Shown piece after piece: positions 8,214 to 17,973 of a DNA stretch of 24,393 bases; position 1 is the stretch's first letter, and every line of letters begins with the position of its first letter. The notes beneath the pieces were generated by a model, which searched no databases, was not told the origin of the DNA, and was given only the letters and a program-made list of their open reading frames with translations. The DNA lies in assembly GCA_045644605.1 (NCBI GenBank), contig JAZRHB010000012.1:1-24393 (forward strand), in the 5' to 3' direction. Made by a program: the position numbers and the translations under genes. The stretch is from RGIG4103 sp045644605 (GTDB lineage: Bacteria; Bacillota; Clostridia; RUG12999).

Positions 8214-11200
8214 TGAAAAAATTACTCTCTATATGCTTAACAGTAGTAATGATGGTAAGCCTTCTGGCAGGCATCACGGTAAGTGCAGAATCTTTTGATT
8301 ATTATGTATTTGATTCATATAACTATGATACTGCAGTGGATGGCGCTACGGTTTATGCCCGTGAAGGAACAAAAGGTGTAACGAGTAGCGGAGATCCGAA
8401 ACAGGCAAATATTTATGACGGTAACTACTATCCGGGAAGCGGGCTTCCGCAGACACATCTTGTTCGTACACAAGTAGCTAACTTCTCGCAGGATAGAAAA
8501 GTATATATTAAAGAAGCTGGTAACTATAAAATGATGGCTTTGGTATGGTATGCTGATGCGCCGGCAACCTATCGGAGTTCCACAAGGGTAAACACATCAC
8601 TTAGTTATACAGGATGGAACTTTAAAATCAGCAGCGGAGAAGATTTTGATAGCGGAGAAGCTCTCTTTGGCGGAACCTCAGCTGTGTTTACTGCCGGTAA
8701 CGAAACTTATGGTTCTGAAATCATAAACGACCATGCAACTTATAAACCGGAATATTACTGGGATTCTTCCGAAACTGTATATCTTACTGCGGGCTGGCAT
8801 ACATTTAACACAGCAGCAGCTGCAAGAGGAAGCAGAATGGGCGGAGTAATCATTACAAATGATTTAACTCTTACCGAAGCTGATATAAAAGCAGAAGGAA
8901 ATTCTCTTCAGGGAGCTGGTGGAACAGGTGCCAGTGAAACACTTAAATACTACGGAAGTAAAAATCCATCTGCAACACACAGACTTAATCTTCTTGATTA
9001 TGATGACTATACAGCTCCTACCTGGCCGGCCGATGCAGAAATAACAGCTTCAAACGGCGGGATTGTTGACGAACTTACAAGTGTAACACTTAACTGGTCT
9101 GCGGCAACAGATGCCGGAGTTGGTATTGCAGAATACGAGCTTGTTGAACTTAACTGGAATTCGGCAACAAGTGAATATGTAGAAGGCGAAACACTTTATG
9201 AAGGTACCGGAACAAGCTTTACTCATGAAAATCTTGAACAGGCTGTAAATTATAGCTATAGAGTATATGCTTACGATTTCTATGGTCAGAAATCAGTGGC
9301 TGTTGATTTAATAAACCACACAACAGGCGGCACACTTGACACAACAGCACCGGGCTGGGATGAGACAGATGAACTTACTGTAGTAAGCGATCTTATTGAC
9401 GCTTATATTGAATGGCCTGTTGCTAACGACGACAGAAACGGTGGAAAAGCAACTTCATACGAAGTATATGTGGGTGTCAACGATGCTGTCCCGACAATAC
9501 AGGATGTAGTAGTTACAGCAGGAACTGATACTTGCTCTGCAACTGTTGCGATTGAACCGGGCACTACAGGAACAATATATGTAGTTGCTAAGGATAAAGC
9601 GGGAAATGTAAGTAATACTGAAGACGCAGAAATAACAAAAGCTTATGATAAAGAAACCGTAGAAGCAACATACACTTCGGTTGAAGCAGAAAACAATATT
9701 CTTCTCAGACCGATTCATTTTATGGCAAACTCTTCGGAAAAATTCTGGAAAAGACAAAGCCGTAGCTTTAATGGAGCAAATGCAAGTCCATCTCTGTCAG
9801 ACACTACAGAAACGGTGAACGAGTATGTTTTGCAGAAAAAAGCTGTAACGGAAAAGTTTGAAGATTATGCACAGGCAACATTCTATGTTCCGGAAGACAA
9901 TGAATATTCACTTTGGATTTACGCATCCGGAACTAACGCGGTTGATGCATATATAGATAGTGAAAGCAACAAAGTTGCACACAAGTTCCATAAAGACGGC
10001 GGTCAAACAACTTATACATGGGAAACATCTGATGCGGAAGGATATTTCTACCTCACAAAAGGTTGGCACACTATTTATCTGAATACACAAACGGTTCACG
10101 CTGATTATTCGGGTATTACTGCTTGTTATATGACAACAAAGTTGGATACAGTACCTGCCGATGTTGCATATAGTGAAACAACAGATAAGGTTGTATCAAA
10201 CAGAAATGGAGAAAGAAAATATAATATCGGTTACCTCTTTGATAATTCGGCTCCTACAATTAATGTTGTGGACGGTGAAAAAACAGATAACAGTATTGAA
10301 TTAACATGGACAACAGATATAACAGGTATCGCTCCGATTGTATACTATGAACTTTATGTTGACGACGAACTTTACGAAGGAACCGGAACAACAGACGGAA
10401 AAATTGATGCAGCAGCAACTGGTATTACAGTAACAGATCTTGAGGTTGTGGGCGGTTACTATGATTTTGTACTCTATGGAGTTGACTGTTATAATCAATC
10501 AACAAGAGTAGAACTTAATGGTATACAAACAACAGGAACAAATGAAGATGTGACAGGTCCAAGCTTTGCTGACGGTGCTGAAATTACTGCTGTTCCAGGT
10601 GCACTTTCCTATAGTATTTCATGGCCGGAAGCTTATGACGGAGAAAACGGAAGCGGAGTATCCTACTATGAGGTGTGGCAGGATAGCGTACTTAAAGATA
10701 CACTTAGGGCAAATGAAACATCATTCGCTGGAGAATTTGATACACTTGGTGATACTATAGAAGTTGAAATTAAAGTTAAGGATAAAGTAGGTAACTATGG
10801 TGACAGCTTAACAAAGAGTATAACCTCAGCTTCCGGTGATATTAACTATACATTCAGAAGCCAGAACACAGACCAAATCAAAGGTGGTAATATCGGTGGT
10901 GCAGAAAAGACTGCCGGTGCTTGCGATCTTTGGTGTGAAGTTTCTGTGGAACCCGGCGGTGTTGGTCGTTTGATTCAACCGACTTCTGAAAAGCCTGTTG
11001 CGATAGAAGCATATCTTCCGGCAGGTGACTATGTTATTTTCCTTCATGCTAAAAACACGGGATATGGTATAACTGTGTCAATTGATGGTATAGAAGATAA
11101 AGCCAGCGGAGAAACAAGTGCAACTATTTTCGGTGGCGGCACAAATGGTAAATACGAATGGCAAAAAGGTAAAAAAGTATTCCACATTGAAGAAGATGGC

Positions 11201-12097
11201 TGGGTAGAAATTGAACTTGTGGGTAAATCAACAAATGCCGGCGTACTTGATATGTTATACATAACAAATGCTGTAAATGCAAGAGTAGAAGATTTGGGAT
11301 ACGAAAAAGCAACTGCAACTGAAGTTACAGCAGACGGTAAAAAGCTCAACCTTAAATATTATGAGGATGCTTACGGTCCAAGAATTTCTGGAAAATCAGA
11401 TATTGTTTATGACGAAATAAACGGATACGGAATTTCCCTTCCGACAGTTTCAAAATATGAAGATGCGGAAAAACCGTACTCAAAAGACACCAATAAGATT
11501 AAAGAGTGGAGAATTTATGTAAATCATACCGAAAGATATGATTCTATTACAGACGAAACAGGTTCACTTACAGAAATATACTTAAAAGACTTGCCGTCAA
11601 TTGCATCTTCGGAATTTGCAGAAGGTGATGTTATTACATATAAAATTGAGGCAGTTGACGAGTACGGTAACGTGAGTGTATACGATGATCCACACGCAAA
11701 TTCAGATGGTATGTCAGTAAAAACTCTCAGTCTTGTAAATGTTTCAAAATTTGAAATCGGAAACGGCCGTATCGGCGTATCAGAAGTTGAACAAATCGAA
11801 GATACTGTTTCTTCAAAAATAACACTTTCAAACGTTGCTTCTGATACGGGCAGTGTAAGAAATATCAGACATTCAATTGCAGTTTATGATACAACAGGTA
11901 GAATAGTTGCAAGTGATGTTAATGACACAATTTCTTTGGTAGCTGGAGATCCGGCGGTTACAAGTGAAATAAGTGCTGATATAAGCGGTATAACACTTGA
12001 ACCGGGGTACAAAATAAAAGCTCATTTATGGGATCTTGATACAATGGTTCCAATAGCTACAACCCTTGAATTTACGGTGGAAGGAGAGAGTGAATAA
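8213..12097 (+). CDS. Large exported modular protein with CBM-like and fibronectin-III-like repeats
   Basis: A 1294-residue secreted protein with a signal peptide (1-25, ending VSA) and no SLH domain. Reading by eye gives a repeating layout. Jelly-roll-like modules lie at about 27-215, 484-641 and 877-1020; the first two share a YLTxGWHT strand and the third has a DGWVEIEL strand in the same place. FN3-like modules lie at about 267-370, 379-476, 680-775, 782-874 and 1053-1170, with shared strands such as LYEGTGT, DKAGNVS, DKVGNYG and DEYGNVS. The C-terminal domain (1174-1294) contains HLWDLDTMVPI, a motif seen at the end of many secreted Clostridial carbohydrate-binding proteins. No glycosidase, lyase or peptidase motif was recognised. 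Start and stop codons overlap both neighbours (TAATG), so it is probably made with the two SLH proteins and held to the wall through them or through glycan binding. Confidence 0.88.
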   Translation: MKKLLSICLTVVMMVSLLAGITVSAESFDYYVFDSYNYDTAVDGATVYAREGTKGVTSSGDPKQANIYDGNYYPGSGLPQTHLVRTQVANFSQDRKVYIKEAGNYKMMALVWYADAPATYRSSTRVNTSLSYTGWNFKISSGEDFDSGEALFGGTSAVFTAGNETYGSEIINDHATYKPEYYWDSSETVYLTAGWHTFNTAAAARGSRMGGVIITNDLTLTEADIKAEGNSLQGAGGTGASETLKYYGSKNPSATHRLNLLDYDDYTAPTWPADAEITASNGGIVDELTSVTLNWSAATDAGVGIAEYELVELNWNSATSEYVEGETLYEGTGTSFTHENLEQAVNYSYRVYAYDFYGQKSVAVDLINHTTGGTLDTTAPGWDETDELTVVSDLIDAYIEWPVANDDRNGGKATSYEVYVGVNDAVPTIQDVVVTAGTDTCSATVAIEPGTTGTIYVVAKDKAGNVSNTEDAEITKAYDKETVEATYTSVEAENNILLRPIHFMANSSEKFWKRQSRSFNGANASPSLSDTTETVNEYVLQKKAVTEKFEDYAQATFYVPEDNEYSLWIYASGTNAVDAYIDSESNKVAHKFHKDGGQTTYTWETSDAEGYFYLTKGWHTIYLNTQTVHADYSGITACYMTTKLDTVPADVAYSETTDKVVSNRNGERKYNIGYLFDNSAPTINVVDGEKTDNSIELTWTTDITGIAPIVYYELYVDDELYEGTGTTDGKIDAAATGITVTDLEVVGGYYDFVLYGVDCYNQSTRVELNGIQTTGTNEDVTGPSFADGAEITAVPGALSYSISWPEAYDGENGSGVSYYEVWQDSVLKDTLRANETSFAGEFDTLGDTIEVEIKVKDKVGNYGDSLTKSITSASGDINYTFRSQNTDQIKGGNIGGAEKTAGACDLWCEVSVEPGGVGRLIQPTSEKPVAIEAYLPAGDYVIFLHAKNTGYGITVSIDGIEDKASGETSATIFGGGTNGKYEWQKGKKVFHIEEDGWVEIELVGKSTNAGVLDMLYITNAVNARVEDLGYEKATATEVTADGKKLNLKYYEDAYGPRISGKSDIVYDEINGYGISLPTVSKYEDAEKPYSKDTNKIKEWRIYVNHTERYDSITDETGSLTEIYLKDLPSIASSEFAEGDVITYKIEAVDEYGNVSVYDDPHANSDGMSVKTLSLVNVSKFEIGNGRIGVSEVEQIEDTVSSKITLSNVASDTGSVRNIRHSIAVYDTTGRIVASDVNDTISLVAGDPAVTSEISADISGITLEPGYKIKAHLWDLDTMVPIATTLEFTVEGESE

Positions 12098-14805
12098 TGA
12101 GAAGGTTAATTAGTATATTATTATTAGTTACAATGATATTCTCTTGTGGCATCGTTGCCATGGCTGACGATGCAATCGTTTCTGAGCAACCTGCGGTAGG
12201 TGTAGAAGAAATTGATTTTCTTTCCAGACTCGGAATTATGGACGCAGACGCGGATCCGGAAGAAACAATCACAAGAGCCGAAATGGCAAAACTTGTTATG
12301 ATGTGTCTTGGACAGGGCACAGAGCTTGCTCCTGCAAGCACACAGTTTGCAGACGTTAGTGAAAGCAATAAATATTCAGGATATATTCAGCTTGCAGGCA
12401 GTGCAGGAATTATGGTAGGTGACGGTAACGGAAACTTTAACCCGAATGGTAATGTTACATACAACCAGGTGGTTAAACTCCTCACACACGCAATCGGCCA
12501 CGAAGCATTTGCTCAGGCAGCAGGCGGATATCCGGGCGGGTATCTTGTGACAGCATTAAACAATGAAATGCTTGTTGGTACAACACCTTCTGGTGAACAG
12601 GCAGTTTCTCGTGGCGTTGCTGCAATCCTTATCAAAAATGCTCTTGATATAGACATTTATGAAAGAATGTCATACGGCGATTCTTACGAATATGCATCAA
12701 AAGCCGGCGTAACAACTCTTACAAAATTCTTTGATGTATACGAAATGCAGGGTGTTATTACATCAAATGGCTTTGCAAGCATTTCCGGTGCATCAAGCAT
12801 TAAAGATGACGAAATCATGCTTGATGGTGCTACAATTCTTAAAACCGGAGAATCCGGTGCAGAGGATTACCTTGGATACAATGTACAACTTTATGTAAAA
12901 GTTGATAAAAATGCAAGATATAACACAATCGTTGCAGCATATCCGCAGTACAACACAGTTACAGTTGTTGACGGCGAAGATGTAATGAACAGAACATCTG
13001 ACACACTTCTTGTTTACCTCGATGCAGAAGACGAAGAAGAAGAACTTAAAATTGATATAAATGCCGATATGATTTACAATGGCAGTCAGAAATTCTGGTC
13101 AGCAGAAGACCTTAAAGGTATTTTCGGTGACATCACAGCAATCGATAACGATGACGATGGCGATGCAGATGTACTTGTTGTTTACAACTACAGAAACGTA
13201 ATTGTAAGCTCAACAAAAGTTGCAGACAACATAGTACGAACAAAAGACGAAACTGAGGATGAATGGAAGGAAATTGAAATTGATCCTGAGAACGAAGACA
13301 TCAGAACAACTTTTGTATACGCAGATGGTGACGAAGCTTATGTTGAAGACCTTGAAGAAGGGAACGTTATTTCCATTGCTCTCAGTGACGACAAAACAGT
13401 TATGAAAGCTATTCTTTGCGATGAAACAGAAGAAGGTACTATAGAAGCATTCGATGATGATACAATCACAGTTGGTGGAAAAGAGTACAAATATGATGTA
13501 ACAAAAGTTGCAACTCCTTCAGCAGATAATTTTGGACGTGAAGCAGTATTCTACCTTGACTTTGCAGGCAGAATTGCGGCAATCGAATTTGAAGGGGCAA
13601 CTGCAGGTATGGAATACGGATACCTGAAAACAGCTGCAATTTCCGGAACAGGCTTTAGCAGAAAAACTGAAGTTGAAATTCTTGTTGAAGACGGACTTAC
13701 AGTTTTTGAACTTGCTAAGAAAGTTAAACTCAACGGTACATCAATGGACAATGAAGCGGTTCTTGCTGACACAACAATCACAAGTGGCGGTAATGCAATC
13801 GAACAGCTTATTATGTATAAGCTGGACGATGAAGGAAAAATCAAAGCAATCAAAACAGCACAAGACGGCACACAAATGACCAAAGAAGAACGTCTTGAAG
13901 AATTTACTCTTGACAACATTATGACGTCAGACAATGGTTATATTATGTATCTGAGAGATCAAAAAATCTTCTGCGGCGGTTACATGTTATCAAACGACAC
14001 AAAATGCTTTGTTGTGCCTACAGCGGCCGAAATGGCAACAGCAGAAGATGAAGATTATTATGTGCTTCCGGTAAAAGAAGTAGCTAACTGGGCTTATATG
14101 TACTTGGAAAATGTAACCTTCTATGATATAAATGAAGATTATGAAGCAGAAGCTGTTATCCTTGATTACAGAGATAACTCATTTGATCGAGGAAACCAAG
14201 AAGCCGGTACAAACGGATTGGTAACAGGAATGTACAAAGCCCTTAATGAAGATGATGAAGAAATAACAAGAATTACTCTTCTGAATAACACAGGAGCGGA
14301 AATTGAAATTGATGTTCCGGCAGACATAAAGGTTGCCACAACTGCTTCAACACTTACCAATCTGGAAACTGAAGAGGATGCAAATATTGAAAATGGTACT
14401 CTTAAACCGGAAATTGAAGTATCTGCTCTTAAAGTGGGTGACTATGTCACATACGGATATGATCGGAGCGGAGAAATTAACAGACTTAACTTGTTGTTCC
14501 GTGCCGGAAATGCTCCTGAAGACAATATAGAATTAGATAAGAGTACACTTCAGCCTATTGAAGGATATCCTGACTTGTATGGAAGGGAATTTTTGGTATA
14601 TGGTAATGTAGACAAGGTTGTTGCAAATGCTATTATTATTACACCGATATCCGCAGAGAGAATTTTGCCTGTAACATCTAAGACAGTATACTTTAAATAC
14701 GATACAGAAGATGAGAAAATATCGTTCATCACAAAGGCTGACGTGGCAGACGGAGATTTGATTTTCTTCGACTATGAAACTAATGTTATTATTTGTATTG
14801 AATAA
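12097..14805 (+). CDS. Exported surface protein with N-terminal SLH domains
   Basis: A 902-residue secreted acidic protein. A signal peptide (1-23, ending AMA) is followed by SLH-like modules at about 34-75 (with ITRAEMAKLV), 82-137 (FADV...GDGNGNFNPNG) and a weaker third at about 143-190. The remaining 700 residues are beta-rich and appear to hold several short barrel-like repeats, for example GTIEAFDDDTITVGGKEYKY and YGNVDKVVANAIIITP. They are rich in Asp and Glu and fit no enzyme family that I recognise. N-terminal SLH with a long exported C-terminus is the classic S-layer protein layout, so this may be a structural S-layer subunit. It is the last gene of the coupled trio; a hairpin follows before the transporter genes. 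Confidence 0.88.
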   Translation: MRRLISILLLVTMIFSCGIVAMADDAIVSEQPAVGVEEIDFLSRLGIMDADADPEETITRAEMAKLVMMCLGQGTELAPASTQFADVSESNKYSGYIQLAGSAGIMVGDGNGNFNPNGNVTYNQVVKLLTHAIGHEAFAQAAGGYPGGYLVTALNNEMLVGTTPSGEQAVSRGVAAILIKNALDIDIYERMSYGDSYEYASKAGVTTLTKFFDVYEMQGVITSNGFASISGASSIKDDEIMLDGATILKTGESGAEDYLGYNVQLYVKVDKNARYNTIVAAYPQYNTVTVVDGEDVMNRTSDTLLVYLDAEDEEEELKIDINADMIYNGSQKFWSAEDLKGIFGDITAIDNDDDGDADVLVVYNYRNVIVSSTKVADNIVRTKDETEDEWKEIEIDPENEDIRTTFVYADGDEAYVEDLEEGNVISIALSDDKTVMKAILCDETEEGTIEAFDDDTITVGGKEYKYDVTKVATPSADNFGREAVFYLDFAGRIAAIEFEGATAGMEYGYLKTAAISGTGFSRKTEVEILVEDGLTVFELAKKVKLNGTSMDNEAVLADTTITSGGNAIEQLIMYKLDDEGKIKAIKTAQDGTQMTKEERLEEFTLDNIMTSDNGYIMYLRDQKIFCGGYMLSNDTKCFVVPTAAEMATAEDEDYYVLPVKEVANWAYMYLENVTFYDINEDYEAEAVILDYRDNSFDRGNQEAGTNGLVTGMYKALNEDDEEITRITLLNNTGAEIEIDVPADIKVATTASTLTNLETEEDANIENGTLKPEIEVSALKVGDYVTYGYDRSGEINRLNLLFRAGNAPEDNIELDKSTLQPIEGYPDLYGREFLVYGNVDKVVANAIIITPISAERILPVTSKTVYFKYDTEDEKISFITKADVADGDLIFFDYETNVIICIE

Positions 14806-14826
14806 TTTTTAAAAGTATGTCCCTTG

Positions 14827-14855
14827 TAAGGAGGGGGAAGATCCCCCCCTTCTTA
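14827..14855 (+). promoter_or_regulatory. GC-rich hairpin between the surface-protein genes and the ABC transporter
   Basis: TAAGGAGGGGG pairs with CCCCCTTCTTA (one G-T) around a 7-nt loop. No T-run follows, so it is not a standard intrinsic terminator. A role as an mRNA 3'-end stabiliser or partial terminator that separates the levels of the two gene groups fits its place. Confidence 0.5.
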
Positions 14856-14873
14856 TAATTACTTTGCATATAT

Positions 14874-14902
14874 TAGATCGGTTGATCTTTATGTGATATA
14901 AG
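14874..14902 (+). promoter_or_regulatory. Weak candidate promoter and small dyad before the ABC transporter
   Basis: TATAAG at 14897-14902 with an extended -10 TG is a possible -10 box, but the -35 (TAGATC) is poor. An inverted repeat, AGATC-GGTT-GATCT (14875-14888), overlaps it and could be an operator or chance. Confidence 0.3.
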
Positions 14903-14930
14903 AAATATTTTGATAAAGGAGACAAGAAAA

Positions 14931-16223
14931 ATGAAAAAAGCGTTATGTTTAATCCTTGCAGCTCTTATGCTCTTTGCAGTAACAGGCTGTAACAACAACA
15001 CAGCTTCAAATGGCACTGTTAACCTTGGTATCCCCGGTGGCGGAACTATCGTACCGCAGGAAATCATTGATGCCTTTTTAGCTGAAAATAGTGGTAAATA
15101 CACAATTACTATTGATGACACACCTTGGGGTCAATTCCAAACAAAGCTTAACCTTGGTATCGCATCAGGTACAGCTCCGTCTCTTTACCTTATGGACTCA
15201 GGTTATGTTTCTGACGCTGGTTATTCCGGAGCAAACGAAGACCTTAAACCTTTAATCGAAAAAGACCTTAACACAGATGATTTCGTATCAGCTCTTCTTT
15301 CCGGAACAGACAGAAGCGGTCATGTTTGGGGTGTTCCTCATGCTATGAACGCAGCTGTTATCTACTACAACAAAGACCTTTTTGACAAAAAAGGTGTAGA
15401 ATATCCGACAGCTGACTGGACATTTGATGATATGGTTGAAAAAGCAAAAGTTCTTTCATATGACGAAGACGGTGACGGCGAAAAAGATTTCTATGGTCTT
15501 TCATGGTCATACAATATCACAGTTGGTTGGCTCCCGATGATGCTTTCTTACGGTCTTGAACCGGTAAATAAAGACTTCACAAAAGCTCAGATTAACACAC
15601 CTGAAGTTGCAGAAGCTTGGGATGTACAGGTTGGCTGGAAAGATAACGGAGAAGGAATTGGTATTATGCCAAGACGTGACTTCGGACAGCTTTACCCGAA
15701 CTGGTGGCAGAACAAAATTGCTATGACAATTGGCCAGGTTTCTATGATCAACACACTTGAACAGAACGCTCCTGATATGAACTACGACATTCAGGTAATT
15801 CCGAAAGGACCTAAAGGCGAAAACAACTGTGTATACGTTCCTAACATGTGGGCTATCTACTCAAGAGCTGACCAGACATCTAAAGATGTTGCTTGGGAAT
15901 TCATCAAATACTACTATAGCGAAGAATCACAGGAAATCTGTGCTAAATACAACTATGGCGGTTTCCCGATCAGAAAATCTGTTTATGAAAAAATGGGCGA
16001 AACAAAACCTGCTAACATCAAAGGTATCATCGAAGGTATCGACGGTAGAGGACATACTCTTTCTGAAGGTCCGGGCTGGTCTGAATGGAGAACAATCATA
16101 GATAAAGCATATAAGGACTATATCAGTGATACTCCTACAAAACCGCGTGACCAGATCCTCGCAGATACTCAGAAAGAAGTTCAGAGAGTTCTTGACGCAG
16201 AAAATGAAAAAATAGTTCAGTAA
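14931..16223 (+). CDS. Sugar ABC transporter substrate-binding lipoprotein (CUT1 type)
   Basis: A 430-residue extracellular solute-binding protein, family 1. The N-terminus is a lipoprotein signal with lipobox AVTGC, so C20 should be lipid-modified and tether the protein to the outer membrane face. The mature part has the usual fold signs: GTAPSLYLMDSG, GVPHAMNAAVIYYNKDLF, and DEDGDGEKDFYG, an Asp-rich loop that binds calcium in several CUT1 binding proteins. The ATG at 14931 has AAAGGAG 9 nt upstream; an in-frame TTG at 14910 lies before this ribosome site and is not the start. It stands ahead of two permease genes. The ligand cannot be read from sequence, but oligosaccharides are usual for the family. 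Confidence 0.93.
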   Translation: MKKALCLILAALMLFAVTGCNNNTASNGTVNLGIPGGGTIVPQEIIDAFLAENSGKYTITIDDTPWGQFQTKLNLGIASGTAPSLYLMDSGYVSDAGYSGANEDLKPLIEKDLNTDDFVSALLSGTDRSGHVWGVPHAMNAAVIYYNKDLFDKKGVEYPTADWTFDDMVEKAKVLSYDEDGDGEKDFYGLSWSYNITVGWLPMMLSYGLEPVNKDFTKAQINTPEVAEAWDVQVGWKDNGEGIGIMPRRDFGQLYPNWWQNKIAMTIGQVSMINTLEQNAPDMNYDIQVIPKGPKGENNCVYVPNMWAIYSRADQTSKDVAWEFIKYYYSEESQEICAKYNYGGFPIRKSVYEKMGETKPANIKGIIEGIDGRGHTLSEGPGWSEWRTIIDKAYKDYISDTPTKPRDQILADTQKEVQRVLDAENEKIVQ

Positions 16224-16240
16224 GAAAAGGGTGTTAATAA

Positions 16241-17119
16241 ATGACTAAAAAACATGCAAGATGGAGTTGGCTGTTTCTTACACCCTTCATTATAGGTATG
16301 CTGGTATTCACCTTTTATCCGTTGATTTTCTCAGTATACTACGCATTTTGTGATTATAATATTTTCAATCCGCCTAGGTGGGTTGGCCTTGCTAACTTTG
16401 CAAGAATTCTTCCCGATCCGGCAACATGGAAAGCTTTTCGAAACGCATTTGCTTTTGCACTTACATACATTCCGGTACAGATTTTCCTTGCAATCATATT
16501 TGCATCTGCTCTTAACCAGAAAATCAAAACAATTGGTTTCTGGCGTGTTATATACTACCTGCCAGCTCTTACTCCGTGGATAGCAGCATGTACAGTATTC
16601 ACAGTGCTTTATAACCCGGCATACGGTCCGCTTAACTATTTCCTTGGTTTCATTGGACTTAGATCGGATTTTATACAGAGTACAAACTGGTTTACCGTTG
16701 TAACATCGCTGTCAGTCATCAGTATATGGAAGGGCGTAGGCTCACAGACGATTTATATGCTGGCGGCGATGCAGAATATCAGTTCTGACGTGCTTGAAGC
16801 AGCAGATATTGACGGTGCGGGTCCTTTAGCGAAATTCTTTAAAATTAAGATGCCGCTTCTCACACCAATGATATTCCTGCTCCTTCTCCTCAGCGTTAAA
16901 AGCTCGGTTGGTATATTTGACTCTTTCTACACAATGCTTGGCGGTGGTTCAGGGGTTAATGAAAACTTCACGGTTCCGTCTGTATTAACGTATGAATATG
17001 AGTTCGTATTTAATAAGGTTGGGCTTGGTGCTGCAATGAGCTGGTTAATATTTGCCGTTGTTGGTATTCTGACCATCATTCAGACAAAATCTGAGAAAAA
17101 GTGGGTGCACTATGAATAG
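16241..17119 (+). CDS. Sugar ABC transporter permease, MalF/UgpA-like
   Basis: A 292-residue inner-membrane protein with about six transmembrane helices, beginning WLFLTPFIIGMLVFTFYPLI. The EAA loop that contacts the ATPase is at residues 186 onward (EAADIDGAGPLAKFF). It starts 17 nt after the binding-protein stop, and its last 8 nt overlap the second permease. It forms one half of the membrane channel of a CUT1 importer. No ATP-binding subunit gene follows, so a shared MsiK-type ATPase elsewhere in the genome is likely, as in many Firmicutes. Confidence 0.94.
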   Translation: MTKKHARWSWLFLTPFIIGMLVFTFYPLIFSVYYAFCDYNIFNPPRWVGLANFARILPDPATWKAFRNAFAFALTYIPVQIFLAIIFASALNQKIKTIGFWRVIYYLPALTPWIAACTVFTVLYNPAYGPLNYFLGFIGLRSDFIQSTNWFTVVTSLSVISIWKGVGSQTIYMLAAMQNISSDVLEAADIDGAGPLAKFFKIKMPLLTPMIFLLLLLSVKSSVGIFDSFYTMLGGGSGVNENFTVPSVLTYEYEFVFNKVGLGAAMSWLIFAVVGILTIIQTKSEKKWVHYE

Positions 17120-17960
17120 AAGAACAAAAAAATTTATATCAGAACTTGTAAAGAAAATCGTTGCAATTCTGCTTCTTTCTGCAGGATGTATTGTGATGAT
17201 TCTTCCGTTCTTGTGGGCGATTTCATCATCACTCGTAGGAAGAGGTCAGTCACTTACATATCCGCCGCAGTTCTTTGTGGCACCATACTATTGGAGTAAC
17301 TATGCTACAGCAATGAGTGAACTTAACTTTGCTGTTTATATCAAAAACAGCTTTATCCTTACAATTATTGCTTGTATAGCAGAACCGGTTTCATCTGCAT
17401 TTGCAGCATTCGGTCTTTCAAGATATGACAATAAAATGGTTAGAATCGTAACAGCTATTGTTCTTGCACTTATCGTTATACCGGTTGCAGGGTCAAGAGT
17501 ACCGACTTACGTAATGTGGAGAAACCTTGGTTTCCTTGACACTTATGTACCAATTCTTGCACCATTCTTCTTTGGGTCAGTATTCCATGTGTATCTTATA
17601 AGACAGAATTTCAAAGCACTTCCAGGTGACTTTTATGAAGCAGCTCTTATAGACGGATGTAATCCGGTGTATATATTCTTAAGAATATATCTGCCGCTTG
17701 GTATGGCTATTATGGCGGTTGTTGTTCTTAACGTATTTGGTCGTGAATGGAATGATATGATGGGTCCTCTCATCTACATTACATCAAAATCCAAATATAA
17801 CTTAGCAATTGGTTTGCTTTACGCAAAGAATAACTATTTGTACAGACAGGAAGTTCTTATGGCTTCGTCTGTTATTATGATGACTCCGTCGATTGTTATT
17901 TATGCATTCTTGCAGAAATACTTTGTACAGGGTCTTGCCTCAGCCGGCGTTAAAGGCTAA
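17112..17960 (+). CDS. Sugar ABC transporter permease, MalG/UgpE-like
   Basis: A 282-residue inner-membrane permease, second half of the CUT1 channel. The EAA loop EAALIDGCNPVYIFLRIYLP starts at residue 176, and the C-terminus FVQGLASAGVKG is typical of MalG-like proteins. The start at 17112 lies inside the end of the previous gene and has no strong ribosome site of its own, so translation is probably coupled. It is the last gene of the transcription unit, closed by the terminator at 17974-18009. Confidence 0.94.
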   Translation: MNRRTKKFISELVKKIVAILLLSAGCIVMILPFLWAISSSLVGRGQSLTYPPQFFVAPYYWSNYATAMSELNFAVYIKNSFILTIIACIAEPVSSAFAAFGLSRYDNKMVRIVTAIVLALIVIPVAGSRVPTYVMWRNLGFLDTYVPILAPFFFGSVFHVYLIRQNFKALPGDFYEAALIDGCNPVYIFLRIYLPLGMAIMAVVVLNVFGREWNDMMGPLIYITSKSKYNLAIGLLYAKNNYLYRQEVLMASSVIMMTPSIVIYAFLQKYFVQGLASAGVKG

Positions 17961-17973
17961 TTATAAAAAATAT

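Noticed and set aside
8213..12097. Glycoside hydrolase or polysaccharide lyase in the large modular protein
   Set aside because: Every segment looks like a binding or spacer beta module; no catalytic domain or acid/base motif was recognised.
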